Numbered from the stretch's first letter, positions 1-9,616 are shown. The stretch is DNA of 44,474 bases from Spirochaetota bacterium (GCA_030673105.1 DAOVJS010000003.1:1-44474), one strand, 5' to 3'. Notes: generated by a model not told the origin, from the letters alone. Program-made: numbers and translations.

Positions 1-82
1 ATCACCATATACCGAAAATATGTGTGTCGGTGCAATACACTTAGTTCCCCTCCCAGTTAACTAATTTTGTTGCGTCCGATAA

Positions 83-108
83 GACTAGCGTTACGCTAGT
101 CTTTTTTT
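83..108 (+). terminator. Rho-independent terminator of a transcript entering from the left edge
   Basis: GACTAGCG-TTA-CGCTAGTC perfect 8-bp stem followed by TTTTTTT. Confidence 0.85.
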
Positions 109-207
109 ATTGCCTGAGCCTCATGTTAATTCAATTATTACCTCTTGACTTTCAATTTTTGATTTATTAAAGTTCAATTAGGATTTAAAAATCAGGAAAT
201 GTAAAGA

Positions 208-2955
208 TTGAAGAAATTAGAACTAATACTCATATTCATCCTTTTATTTCTCTCCATAGTACTTGGAATCGGTATGGGCGTCCTGATTTCATCTTTTGAA
301 AATACCACAGATATTTCCAGCCTTGAAGACTTTAGACCGGAAATACCCTCTAAAATTTACGATAGAAACGGTATTCTTATCAGCGAAATCTTTACGGTAA
401 AACGGGAGCCGGTTACATTCGAAAAACTACCAAAGAACCTTATCAATGCCCTTCTGGCGATAGAAGACGATCAATTTTACTCCCACAGAGGTATTAATAT
501 TAAAAGGGTATTCGGAGCTTTTATAGCCAATGTAAAGTCCAAAAGGATAACCCAGGGGGCTAGCACAATAACAATGCAGCTGTCCCGAACACTTTTTACC
601 GGTAGAGAAAAAACTTATACCAGAAAAATTAAAGAAGCCTGGCTTTCTTTGAAGATAGAAAAAAAATATTCAAAAAATGAAATTCTTACTCTATACTTCA
701 ACCAGATATATTTCGGGCACGGTGCATACGGTATTGAGGCAGCATCTCAATTCTATTTTTATAAACACGTCCAGGATCTTACACTCGCCGAATGTGCGCT
801 TCTTGCCGGCCTCCCTCAATCACCTAACAGGTTATCTCCTATAAAAAATCCTCTCCTGGCTCGACATAGACAGGAGAGGGTACTTGAAAGCATGGTAAAA
901 CACAAAATGATCCCCCCAAATGATGCTTATGACTCGTTCCAGGATTTCTGGATAAACTTCAGGCTCCAGATGCGTTCGCCATCACAGTCTGTTTATAAAC
1001 TTACAGAAAACAGAGCTCCTCACTTCGTTGAATATGTAAGGCAGAAACTCGAAAGACTATACGGCTCAAAAAGAATTTACACAGACGGTCTTAAGGTATA
1101 CACATCACTTGACCTGTATCAACAGGGACTCGCGGAACAATACCTGATAGAAGGACTGGAAAGACAGAATGAAATTCATAAAAATATAACGAAAATCGTA
1201 AAAGAAAATCTTGATAAAAAAATTCTTGATTCTCTCGATATGCTCTCTCTTATTTACAATCTTGAGACCCTTGACATTGGGGCTCATAAAGACGAAGAAA
1301 GAATCCTGACTTATCTGGGTGATAATATCCTTGCCCCCCTTGATATGCTATCTTCACTTTTCAGTGCCGATCAGGTTAACCGTATTCTTCAGAGATCTTT
1401 TTCAATTAAAAAAAGCACCGGAGATTTTCAAACCGTTGAAGGTGGAATAATTGCTCTTGAACCGAAAACAGGATATATTACCGCAATGGTCGGAGGGAGC
1501 TCATTTTCAGAAGATAACCAGATTAATAGGGCGGTCCAAATAAGAAGACAAACCGGTTCTGGGTTTAAGCCTTATATTTACACGGCAGCTATCGATACAA
1601 AAATATTTACTCCTGCCACAATAATTGTGGACAGCCCCGTTATCTTTTTTGATGGTGAAAAGCAGTGGATCCCTGACAACTATGGGGGTTCCTACCGGGG
1701 AAAGGTAAGACTAAGAGAAGCGTTAAGACGATCCATAAATGTAATAACGGCAAAAATAGTTGACAGACTGGGCGTTGATGTTATTATAAAGTATGCGTCA
1801 GGCATATTAGGTATAACAGATCCCGAAAAGATACGCGAAAGATTTCCAAAAGTTCATTCAATAGCACTTGGAGTTGTAGAGCTCTCGCCTTACGAACAGG
1901 CAAAAGGTTTTGCTACCTTTGCAAATAAAGGAAAAGAAGTCACTCCTATATCGATTCTCTACGTTCTTGACAGAGATGGAAATCTCATTGATAACTTCGA
2001 GGCTGAGCTTCGAAAGGATCAGATGTCCCGGGGTGAGAAGCAGATAATCTCGGAGCAGACAAATTATATAATCATCGATATGCTTAGAGATGTTTTAAGA
2101 CCCGGAGGCACAGGGTACAGGGCAGCACAGCAGAATGAGTTTGACAAATCTGCGGCCGGTAAAACCGGAACAACTCAGAACTGGAAGGATGCGTGGTTTA
2201 CCGGTTTTACCCCGGACCTGGTCGCATCTGTCTGGATAGGCTTTGATAGAAACAGCATATCCCTTGGCAGGGGCCAGGCTGGCGGCGTGGTTGCGGCTCC
2301 TATATGGGCAAAGTTTATGAGGGATGCTCTAAAAGATATGCCTTCAACCTGGTTTTCAAGGCCCAGGGGAGTATACGCGGTCAAAATATGCAGAATATCC
2401 GGGCTTCTTCCAACTGAGATGTGCGATGATATAATGACAGAACTTTTTCTTGAAGGGACATTACCCACCGAATATTGCTATGATTGTAAAGGGGGCAAAG
2501 AGGACAAATCCTTTAACATTGATATCTTCAACAGGAAAAAGTCTTCATCAGATAGATTTCTAAACAAAAAAATAGAAAAAGACAATTTATTTGATTTTGA
2601 ATTAAACATTGAAGAATATGAATTCCCCGGTGACACAACCACACCGATCTTTCCTGAGGACTATAATTCCGAAGATATTGATTCAGGTGAAAATCGGGAA
2701 CCTTCTCTTGAATACTCACCCGAAGATCTAGAAACTGCTGAAATAAGTGAAGAAACTTTCAATGAAATTGAACCAGAAACTGCTGAAATAAGTGAAGAAA
2801 CTTTCAATGAAATTGAACCGGAAACTGCTGAAATAAGTGAAGAAACTTCTAATGAAATTGAACCGAAATTAAAAATTATTATTGACGAAAAAGAAGTTCC
2901 TGTGGAAAATACGGCTCCGGATGAAACACAATACATAGAAAGTCCACCTGAATGA
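208..2955 (+). CDS. Class A penicillin-binding protein (PBP1A-like transglycosylase/transpeptidase), TTG start
   Basis: N-terminal TM, GT51 motif AIEDDQFYSHRGI, QGASTITMQLSR, transpeptidase motif KTGTTQNWKDAWFTGFTP. Confidence 0.95.
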   Translation: MKKLELILIFILLFLSIVLGIGMGVLISSFENTTDISSLEDFRPEIPSKIYDRNGILISEIFTVKREPVTFEKLPKNLINALLAIEDDQFYSHRGINIKRVFGAFIANVKSKRITQGASTITMQLSRTLFTGREKTYTRKIKEAWLSLKIEKKYSKNEILTLYFNQIYFGHGAYGIEAASQFYFYKHVQDLTLAECALLAGLPQSPNRLSPIKNPLLARHRQERVLESMVKHKMIPPNDAYDSFQDFWINFRLQMRSPSQSVYKLTENRAPHFVEYVRQKLERLYGSKRIYTDGLKVYTSLDLYQQGLAEQYLIEGLERQNEIHKNITKIVKENLDKKILDSLDMLSLIYNLETLDIGAHKDEERILTYLGDNILAPLDMLSSLFSADQVNRILQRSFSIKKSTGDFQTVEGGIIALEPKTGYITAMVGGSSFSEDNQINRAVQIRRQTGSGFKPYIYTAAIDTKIFTPATIIVDSPVIFFDGEKQWIPDNYGGSYRGKVRLREALRRSINVITAKIVDRLGVDVIIKYASGILGITDPEKIRERFPKVHSIALGVVELSPYEQAKGFATFANKGKEVTPISILYVLDRDGNLIDNFEAELRKDQMSRGEKQIISEQTNYIIIDMLRDVLRPGGTGYRAAQQNEFDKSAAGKTGTTQNWKDAWFTGFTPDLVASVWIGFDRNSISLGRGQAGGVVAAPIWAKFMRDALKDMPSTWFSRPRGVYAVKICRISGLLPTEMCDDIMTELFLEGTLPTEYCYDCKGGKEDKSFNIDIFNRKKSSSDRFLNKKIEKDNLFDFELNIEEYEFPGDTTTPIFPEDYNSEDIDSGENREPSLEYSPEDLETAEISEETFNEIEPETAEISEETFNEIEPETAEISEETSNEIEPKLKIIIDEKEVPVENTAPDETQYIESPPE
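2731..2865 (+). repeat. Three tandem 45-bp repeats encoding ETAEISEET(F/S)NEIEP
   Basis: gaaactgctgaaataagtgaagaaactttcaatgaaattgaacc(a/g) at 2731-2775, 2776-2820, 2821-2865, nearly identical. Confidence 0.97.
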
Positions 2956-2996
2956 CCTGTTTTATCAAAAAAAATACATGAAAGGACTGGCTAATT

Positions 2997-3785
2997 GTGC
3001 CGCCCACAAAAAAAAGACCTTTTCGATTTATGTATTCCGGGGAAAACAATGGATACATAAATATGTCGATGGATGAAGCAGTAATGATGGGTTTGAAAGA
3101 TCACCATTCTACACCTGTGTTGAGAATTTACAAATGGAAACCCCCTACAATTTCTATTGGATATTTCCAGAGCGCGTCTGACATCGATTTTGAAAATATT
3201 GAAAAAGACGGAGTAGGCGTGGTTCGCAGGCTCACAGGAGGGAGAGCAGTGCTCCATGATGAAGAGCTAACCTACAGCATTCTCTTTACGGAAGAAGATT
3301 TTAGCCCTTTCAAAAAAAGGGAAATTTTCATTTTTATAGCACGATGCCTTGTGGATGCGTTGAACCTGATTGGCATTGATTCAAAAATAGTCGAGAAAAC
3401 GAAAGGTGACCTAAAATCCCCGAACTGTTTCGCTTCTCCAGCGCAGTATGAGATTGAAGCAATGAAGGAGGGAAAACTGATCGGAAGCGCCCAGATGATT
3501 AAAAATGGGGTTGTAGTCCAGCATGGGGCAATACCTCTAACCGGATCATACACTCGAATTGTCAAATATTTAAAATCAGGCTCACCAGCCTTTAAATCCG
3601 TTTCTTCCTTAGCACAGGCTTCATGTAATGATATAGGTGAAAAAGAACTTCTCAAGGCATTAAAAAAAGGATTCGGAAACCATCTTCACCTTATTGAGGG
3701 CAGGCTGAGTGACTACGAAAACAAAATAACAGAAGAACTGTCAGTAAAGAAATACTCACAAAAATATTGGATGTATAGAAAGTAA
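2997..3785 (+). CDS. Lipoate-protein ligase A / LipM-like octanoyltransferase family (GTG start)
   Basis: MSMDEAV, ISIGYFQ, VVRRLTGGRAVLHDEELTYSI motifs of the BPL/LplA fold. Confidence 0.85.
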   Translation: MPPTKKRPFRFMYSGENNGYINMSMDEAVMMGLKDHHSTPVLRIYKWKPPTISIGYFQSASDIDFENIEKDGVGVVRRLTGGRAVLHDEELTYSILFTEEDFSPFKKREIFIFIARCLVDALNLIGIDSKIVEKTKGDLKSPNCFASPAQYEIEAMKEGKLIGSAQMIKNGVVVQHGAIPLTGSYTRIVKYLKSGSPAFKSVSSLAQASCNDIGEKELLKALKKGFGNHLHLIEGRLSDYENKITEELSVKKYSQKYWMYRK

Positions 3786-3790
3786 ACTTA

Positions 3791-4441
3791 CTACTCCTGT
3801 GCTTGTGCCTGGCGTTTACTTTTAACCAGGCGGAACATTTCATACAGATTTTTCACGATGATCCTGTCTTCGTACAACTGTATTTTTCCGGTATTGGAAA
3901 AACTAACGAGGACATCTTTCACCTTATTCACCTTTTCCCCGCACCAATTGGCGATCCCCTCAGTTGTGCTGCTAAACGTCGTTGCTGAGGTTGTCTTTGG
4001 TGAAATATTTCGATTTTCGGCAAGCATCAGAAAAACATCACAAACCTTCGAAGTAATATCAGGCAGAGACAGGATCAGAAGTTTTCGTTTTGCGTCATAG
4101 ATTCTATTAGAGAAAACTCTAAGAAGTTTAACAGCCAGTTGTGGATTGCCCTGGAGAAGAAGGTTAAAATTTTCTTTATTAAATTTCAATACCTTTACCC
4201 TGTCCATTGCTATGGCCGTAGCACTTCTTGGTTGGTCTTCAAGAATTGCCATTTCTCCGAAAATATCGCCGGGATTTAAAATATCAAGTGCCTTTTCCAT
4301 ATCTGATACGATTTTTGTTACCTTGACTCTTCCTTCCTGAAGGATATAAAATTCATTGCCAGGTTCATATTCACAAAAAAGAATATCTCCCGGCTGATAC
4401 GTTACCCCGAACTTATCTATCATGTGACTATCCATTTTCAT
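3791..4441 (-). CDS. Crp/Fnr-type cyclic nucleotide-binding protein
   Basis: cNMP domain: GDILFCEYEPGNEFYILQEGRVKV, NPGDIFGEMAILEDQPRSATAIA; C-terminal winged-helix-like region. Confidence 0.85.
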   Translation of the reverse strand: MKMDSHMIDKFGVTYQPGDILFCEYEPGNEFYILQEGRVKVTKIVSDMEKALDILNPGDIFGEMAILEDQPRSATAIAMDRVKVLKFNKENFNLLLQGNPQLAVKLLRVFSNRIYDAKRKLLILSLPDITSKVCDVFLMLAENRNISPKTTSATTFSSTTEGIANWCGEKVNKVKDVLVSFSNTGKIQLYEDRIIVKNLYEMFRLVKSKRQAQAQE

Positions 4442-4480
4442 AAGCCGGTTTCATTCCTCACTTTAAATAAGATTAAAATC

Positions 4481-5509
4481 TCACATAAGCTCGGCAAGCT
4501 CCTTTTTAGCCTTCCGGTCAACCTGACTTTCCGGCGGCATTTTTATAACTTTATCGAAAAAGGAGACTGCTTTTTCTCTATTTCCCTCATGCTTATAAAT
4601 CAGGCCAATATTAAAGAGAGCATCCTTTACATTATCATCCTTTGGATACCTTTTTATCATGTTCGTAAAAATTAAAACAGCTTCTTTATAGTTTTTTAAA
4701 GCTATGAGGCACCTTCCCATTTCAAATTCAATTTTGGGGATATATTCTTTGGCATTTTCATCGAGCGATCCTGACGTATGAAGGGTTTTGAAAAGTTTAT
4801 AAGCATCTTCATACCTCTCCTGTGAAAATAGACTGATAGCATCATAATATTTTGTCGCTATATCGATATCTTCTTTTATTTCAGATTCCTTATTTTCCTC
4901 CTGGGGCTGTAAATCACTATCTGTTTCCCCCGCCTCCTGTAATATACTTGTATAAGTGCCGGAACCTTTACCCTCGAGCGCGTCCTTTACACTGGCAAGC
5001 CGCTCTTTTGCCTGAGAAGCATAACTTCCATTTTGATAGTGTTTCAGATAAGTCTCATATACATATTGAGCCTGTTTGTACTTATGTTTCTTTAAATAAT
5101 ATTCACCGATTTTAAAGAGTTCAATCTGGCTATCTCCAGCCTCGTCATGGTCCAGGAAACTGCGTGCTATTTTACCGGCTCTTCTCAATTGATTGCTGAA
5201 GACTCTAAGAAAGTTAGTTATGATTTTAATATTCTTTGTAATGAGGTTTTCAAACTCCTCATTTGTCAGAACCAGGGCTATTGCGTCTTTGATAACCAGT
5301 ACAGTCTCCTCCCGCGGTCTTTTCGCAAGCGCTGATTTAACCCCAAAGAATTCTCCATTCTTGAGAGTATCTCTTACCTCTTCACCTGTTTCAATCGAAA
5401 GGTGAACGAGACTGACTACACCCGACTTTAAAATATAGATATTATCCCCTAGATCCCCACGGAAATAGATAACAGAACCTGTTTTATATTTTCTTTGAAT
5501 TCCTGGCAC
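4481..5509 (-). CDS. Cyclic nucleotide-binding domain protein with C-terminal TPR repeats
   Basis: GSVIYFRGDLGDNIYILKSGVV...FFGVKSALAKRPREETVLV followed by TPRs (YEDAYKLF, CLIALKNYKEAVLIFTNMIKRYP). Confidence 0.85.
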   Translation of the reverse strand: MPGIQRKYKTGSVIYFRGDLGDNIYILKSGVVSLVHLSIETGEEVRDTLKNGEFFGVKSALAKRPREETVLVIKDAIALVLTNEEFENLITKNIKIITNFLRVFSNQLRRAGKIARSFLDHDEAGDSQIELFKIGEYYLKKHKYKQAQYVYETYLKHYQNGSYASQAKERLASVKDALEGKGSGTYTSILQEAGETDSDLQPQEENKESEIKEDIDIATKYYDAISLFSQERYEDAYKLFKTLHTSGSLDENAKEYIPKIEFEMGRCLIALKNYKEAVLIFTNMIKRYPKDDNVKDALFNIGLIYKHEGNREKAVSFFDKVIKMPPESQVDRKAKKELAELM

Positions 5510-5534
5510 GATTCCTTCCTAAATCGATTCCTTC

Positions 5535-6752
5535 CTAAATCGGTAAAAACGGCAGCTCTTTATGGAAACCAACAATTTCTCTCATCTTTTCCATAAGGCT
5601 CCCCGGATCCCCTATGATAATTTTGTCTTTCCCTTCAATGTTTATCCTGGTGCAATTCAGACCGAAATCATTAAATATATTTTCAAATTTATCATCACCA
5701 TAAATGGGGGTCCCTTCCATAAAAACAAGGGAAATGTCTTTCAGGTGAGCGTTCACAAGAGATGAATAAGGGTTGTTTTGATCTCCGGAGATGATCAATA
5801 AATCACCAAGTTTACCCTTTGCCAATGATCCTAACTTATCCTGAATCCTGAATGCTTTCACGGGATTTTCAGTAATCATCCGTACAATAATCTCATCATC
5901 AAGTTCTTCATTATACATCTCTTTGTACACTTTTTTTGCAAATCTTATTTCATCCAGTATATTCAATTCACCGGTCGCAGGTGAATCCGTACCGATAGAG
6001 ACATTGACACCTGCATCAAGTAATTCTCTTATTTTTGCGGTTCTCCCAAACATATATACATTGGAACCTGGGCACCAGACAAAATGAGCCTTTTTCCTGG
6101 CAACTTTTTTTATATCTTTTTTTGAAAAACCTATGCCATGTACAAGAACAGAATGTTCACCAAGTGCATGGTGCCCTTCAAGAATTTCTATCCCTCTCAT
6201 GGACTCAACATCAAATCCTTCTTCAATATGAGTAACAAAAGGGATGTTATTCTCAACAGCCTTTTTATATTCTACGTCAATCCCATCTCCCCATTTAAGA
6301 TCATAAACAGAAACCTCATGAGCAAGTGAATAATCTTTTAATACTCTTATTGGAAGCTTATCAATAAATGGATTATTTATATGGTGAGGCATATGGTCAT
6401 GTACTGTTGTTATACCGGAGATAAGATTTTTATAAGTACCTACCAGATAAAGATCGAATGGCTCACTTTTATTCCTTTCTTCATATATCGGAGAATTTTT
6501 AAGGTCATAATCCCACGGTAACCAGCAGATATACGGGCTGGTGCCTATCCTGGGATAATAGGTCCCAAATAGATGATCATGTGCGTTCATGAGAGCAGGA
6601 AAAAGGATGTACGAACCATCGATCTCATAATTCTTTACTTTAGATTCCGTAAAACTATCTATTTTTCCGTTTGATATCTTAATACTTGCATCATGTTTGA
6701 CCTCATCGGGTGTTACAATGGTTAAGGGACTTAATGAATATTCATCAATCAT
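5535..6752 (-). CDS. Amidohydrolase family protein (metal-dependent, deaminase-like)
   Basis: LFPALMNAHDHLFGTYYPR, THIEEG, HGIG, SIGTDSPAT, ENPVKAFRIQDKLGSLAKGKLGDLLII. Confidence 0.88.
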   Translation of the reverse strand: MIDEYSLSPLTIVTPDEVKHDASIKISNGKIDSFTESKVKNYEIDGSYILFPALMNAHDHLFGTYYPRIGTSPYICWLPWDYDLKNSPIYEERNKSEPFDLYLVGTYKNLISGITTVHDHMPHHINNPFIDKLPIRVLKDYSLAHEVSVYDLKWGDGIDVEYKKAVENNIPFVTHIEEGFDVESMRGIEILEGHHALGEHSVLVHGIGFSKKDIKKVARKKAHFVWCPGSNVYMFGRTAKIRELLDAGVNVSIGTDSPATGELNILDEIRFAKKVYKEMYNEELDDEIIVRMITENPVKAFRIQDKLGSLAKGKLGDLLIISGDQNNPYSSLVNAHLKDISLVFMEGTPIYGDDKFENIFNDFGLNCTRINIEGKDKIIIGDPGSLMEKMREIVGFHKELPFLPI

Positions 6753-7032
6753 AACATGAGATCCTTGCCATGGATTGTGAAATTATATGGGAATAAACTA
6801 TCCAGGTCAATAAAAATTTAATTCTTCTGCTACTGTGACAAACAATGAAAATTCGATAGTACACTTAATATATTATATCGTCAAATCAACTCAATAACAA
6901 AAGTTTAGATTAAAAAAGTTACATCTAAAACAAATTATAAGTGAATAATATATATAAATGCCAATAATTAACACACTTTTTAACATAAAAATATAATTAG
7001 TAATGAGATCTATCAAACAGGATAAGTAACCT

Positions 7033-7557
7033 TTATTCTTCAGAATATTTAACTATAGAGAATACAGGTTCATTTATACCTTCTCTCCCGCCTAAAAACT
7101 CCAGCTCTACCAGGAACGCTGCTTCAATAAGATTTCCTCCAAGTAATTCTACAATTTCAATCATCGCTTTTAGTGTCCCCCCTGTTGCGAGAAGATCATC
7201 GACGATGAGAACATTTTCCCCTCTATCTATCGCATCTTCGTGGACCGCCAGGGTATCGGTTCCATATTCTAATTCATAAGTCACCTCAATTTGTTTACAA
7301 GGTAGTTTTCCCTTTTTTCGAACCGGTATAAATCCCGCATTTAGAAGATATGCAAGAGGGCCCCCTACAATAAACCCCCTTGATTCCGCTCCTACAACTT
7401 TACTGATCTTTTTCCCTTTATACCTTTCATAGAGGATATTAATTGATTCTTTGAAGGCTTTACTATCCTTCCAGAGAGTCGTGATATCTTTAAATCCAAC
7501 ACCGGCTTTTGGAAAATCCGGAACATTCCTGATAAATTTTCTCAAATCCATAAACAT
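7033..7557 (-). CDS. apt: Adenine phosphoribosyltransferase
   Basis: IRNVPDFPKAGVGFKDITTL, VVGAESRGFIVG, ENVLIVDDLLATGGTLKA PRPP motif. Confidence 0.95.
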   Translation of the reverse strand: MFMDLRKFIRNVPDFPKAGVGFKDITTLWKDSKAFKESINILYERYKGKKISKVVGAESRGFIVGGPLAYLLNAGFIPVRKKGKLPCKQIEVTYELEYGTDTLAVHEDAIDRGENVLIVDDLLATGGTLKAMIEIVELLGGNLIEAAFLVELEFLGGREGINEPVFSIVKYSEE

Positions 7558-7560
7558 TCC

Positions 7561-8538
7561 TTACTCATTAAAGGTAAATTCCTTAAGGTCTTTCGAGAGT
7601 TTAAAACTCTTCAATTTTCTCAGGGCACTGTTCTGTATCTGTCTTACGCGTTCTCTTGTTATCCCGATAGCCTTTCCAGTCTCTTCAAGGGTATAGGGCC
7701 CTTCACCATCCAGACCGAATCTTAACTCTATTATCCTTTTTTCCCTGGAACTTAGCTTATTCAACACCTGCTTTAAAAGTTCCTGCAGAGCCATAAAAAA
7801 GATTACATCCTCATACATTACGCTTTCTGTATCTTCAATAAGATCAGACAGTTCCGATGAGCCGTCTATATTCACGGGAGCTTCAAGGGAACCCGGCTCC
7901 TGGGCAATGTGCAGGATTTTTACCACTTTTTCTTTCGGGATACCCAAATGTTCTGATATTTCAATTGGAGTAGGTTCCCGGCCAAGTTTTTGGGTAAGCT
8001 GCTTAGTCATATAGTAACATTTTTTAATTGTATTAAGCATATGTATCGGCAATCGAATCATCCGTCCCTTATCTGCTATCGCTTTAATAATCGACTGACG
8101 GATCCACCATGTACTGTACGTGCTAAATTTAAACCCTTTGGTATAATCAAAACGATCAATCGCCTCAATAAGACCAATATTACCCTCATCTATCAGATCA
8201 ATTAAGCTCAAGCCTCTATGCTGGTACTTTTTTGCAATACTTACCACCAGCCTTAGATTTGCCGTTACCAGTTTATTTTTTACGTCAATCAGTTTTTGTT
8301 CGTACGCTTTCCTTTCATTTTTACATGCCCGTCTATCGATCTCCTCAATCTTTAACTTATATGAAAACTTATTCAAAGTGTCCTTAAAATATCCTATTTC
8401 GATATAACACTTTTTTTCTTCTTCAGGGCGTAATAGAGGGATTTTGTTAATCTGCTTTAAATAATAGGCTATAGGGTCATCCTCATCCTTATGCAAATTG
8501 TGATCAGATTTCTGAAGTTTATAATTCTGCATTTCCAT
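7561..8538 (-). CDS. Sigma-70 family factor, RpoS-like (next to an NlpD-like gene)
   Basis: Region 2: NLRLVVSIAKKYQHRGLSLIDLIDEGNIGLIEAIDRFDYTKGFKFSTYSTWWIRQSI; region 4: TLEETGKAIGITRERVRQIQNSALRKL. Confidence 0.93.
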   Translation of the reverse strand: MEMQNYKLQKSDHNLHKDEDDPIAYYLKQINKIPLLRPEEEKKCYIEIGYFKDTLNKFSYKLKIEEIDRRACKNERKAYEQKLIDVKNKLVTANLRLVVSIAKKYQHRGLSLIDLIDEGNIGLIEAIDRFDYTKGFKFSTYSTWWIRQSIIKAIADKGRMIRLPIHMLNTIKKCYYMTKQLTQKLGREPTPIEISEHLGIPKEKVVKILHIAQEPGSLEAPVNIDGSSELSDLIEDTESVMYEDVIFFMALQELLKQVLNKLSSREKRIIELRFGLDGEGPYTLEETGKAIGITRERVRQIQNSALRKLKSFKLSKDLKEFTFNE

Positions 8539-8621
8539 ATTATAATATAAAGATAGGCAAGTAAACTTTCAATCATTATGATATTTAATTGCTCGCCTCG
8601 TTATTTGTTTTTAGCAATAAA

Positions 8622-8688
8622 GCCGGTATTAAAATACCGGAGAGAGCTGGTACAAAATACCCGCTTCCTCTGGTACGAAGTACCAGCT
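8622..8688. repeat. Three tandem imperfect palindromes, about 24-bp spacing
   Basis: CCGGTATT-AA-AATACCGG; CTGGTACAAAATACCCG; CTGGTAC-GAA-GTACCAG; also AGCTGGTAC (8645-8653) pairs with GTACCAGCT (8680-8688). Confidence 0.85.
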
Positions 8689-8714
8689 ATTAATAGATAA
8701 AACCATAAGACAAG

Positions 8715-9401
8715 CTAAGGTAAATAATAAAGAGGGTTTACAGGTTTGCCTTTATAAAAGAGCTCATAGTGTACCACTTCTTTGTCAGAGCCTTTTACAC
8801 CATTTACTCTTGCAATAACAGCATTGATTTTTACAGTTTGTCCTTCTTTGACAAGACTTGTTATATTCCTTGAATAAAGGCTGTAGAAATCATTACCATG
8901 CTCTATTATGATTGTATTTCCATATCCACGGATAGTACCCGATATTACAACAACACCCGACTGTGCAGCAACAATATCCTGGTTTCCATTTGGCTTCAGA
9001 TCAATACCATAGTTAAAATCAGTTTGATGTTTGCCATAAGATCTTATTACCTCACCTTTAAGAGGCCACACAAAATCCAACTTTTCATATTCCCGGGGGG
9101 TATCAATTTCATTCCCCTGGACAAATAGGATACTTGTTGCTTCGGGTATAAAAATCCATGTACCCTGCGATATATGCACAACATCTTCTATATCATTCAC
9201 TTTTTTTATTTCCTCTAAGGAAACCCGGTAAGTTTTTGCGATCCTCCATAGTGTTTGTCCCTCTTTAACCCTGTGCCAGACCCCTCTTTCATAAGAAGTG
9301 TCTACCTGCCGGTAGATGTTCTGAGTTGTCGTACATGAAAAGAAAAAAACTATAAAAAACAATAATAGAAATTTCAATTTTACAGGGGCACTTATATTCA
9401 T
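8715..9401 (-). CDS. LysM / M23 peptidase-domain lipoprotein (NlpD-like)
   Basis: Lipobox FFFSCTTT; LysM HRVKEGQTLWRIAKTYRVSLEEIKKVNDI; M23-type FDFNYGIDLKPN...GNTIIIEHGNDFYSLYS. Confidence 0.9.
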   Translation of the reverse strand: MNISAPVKLKFLLLFFIVFFFSCTTTQNIYRQVDTSYERGVWHRVKEGQTLWRIAKTYRVSLEEIKKVNDIEDVVHISQGTWIFIPEATSILFVQGNEIDTPREYEKLDFVWPLKGEVIRSYGKHQTDFNYGIDLKPNGNQDIVAAQSGVVVISGTIRGYGNTIIIEHGNDFYSLYSRNITSLVKEGQTVKINAVIARVNGVKGSDKEVVHYELFYKGKPVNPLYYLP

Positions 9402-9454
9402 AGTATTTCTCTTTTTACTATTAATCGGTATCTATTAACGTTTTATTAAATTTC

Positions 9455-9483
9455 TTGACAATACAACCCGGTTTCATTAGATT
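9455..9483 (+). promoter_or_regulatory. Sigma-70 promoter for the tRNA-Asp/tRNA-Pro unit
   Basis: TTGACA - 17 nt - TAGATT, 20 nt upstream of tRNA-Asp. Confidence 0.75.
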
Positions 9484-9502
9484 ACACACTGCTGACAAAG
9501 CT

Positions 9503-9576
9503 GGGAACGTGGCGAAGCTGGTTATCGCGCCGGCCTGTCAAGCCGGAGATCGCGGGTTCAAATCCCGTCGTTCCCG
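9503..9576 (+). tRNA. tRNA-Asp (GTC)
   Basis: GGGAACG/CGTTCCC acceptor, anticodon loop CTGTCAA, T-loop GGTTCAAATCC, discriminator G; no encoded CCA. Confidence 0.96.
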
Positions 9577-9616
9577 AATCAATAGTTAATTAGAATAATT
9601 AATGTCACCAGATAAA

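Noticed and set aside
2661-2936. Antisense 91-aa ORF with repeats ISLKVSSLISAVSGS
   Set aside because: Shadow of the 45-bp repeats in the PBP gene; no RBS or family support.
6753-7032. AT-rich spacer between apt and the amidohydrolase gene
   Set aside because: Only low-complexity sequence; no supported RNA, promoter pair or ORF.
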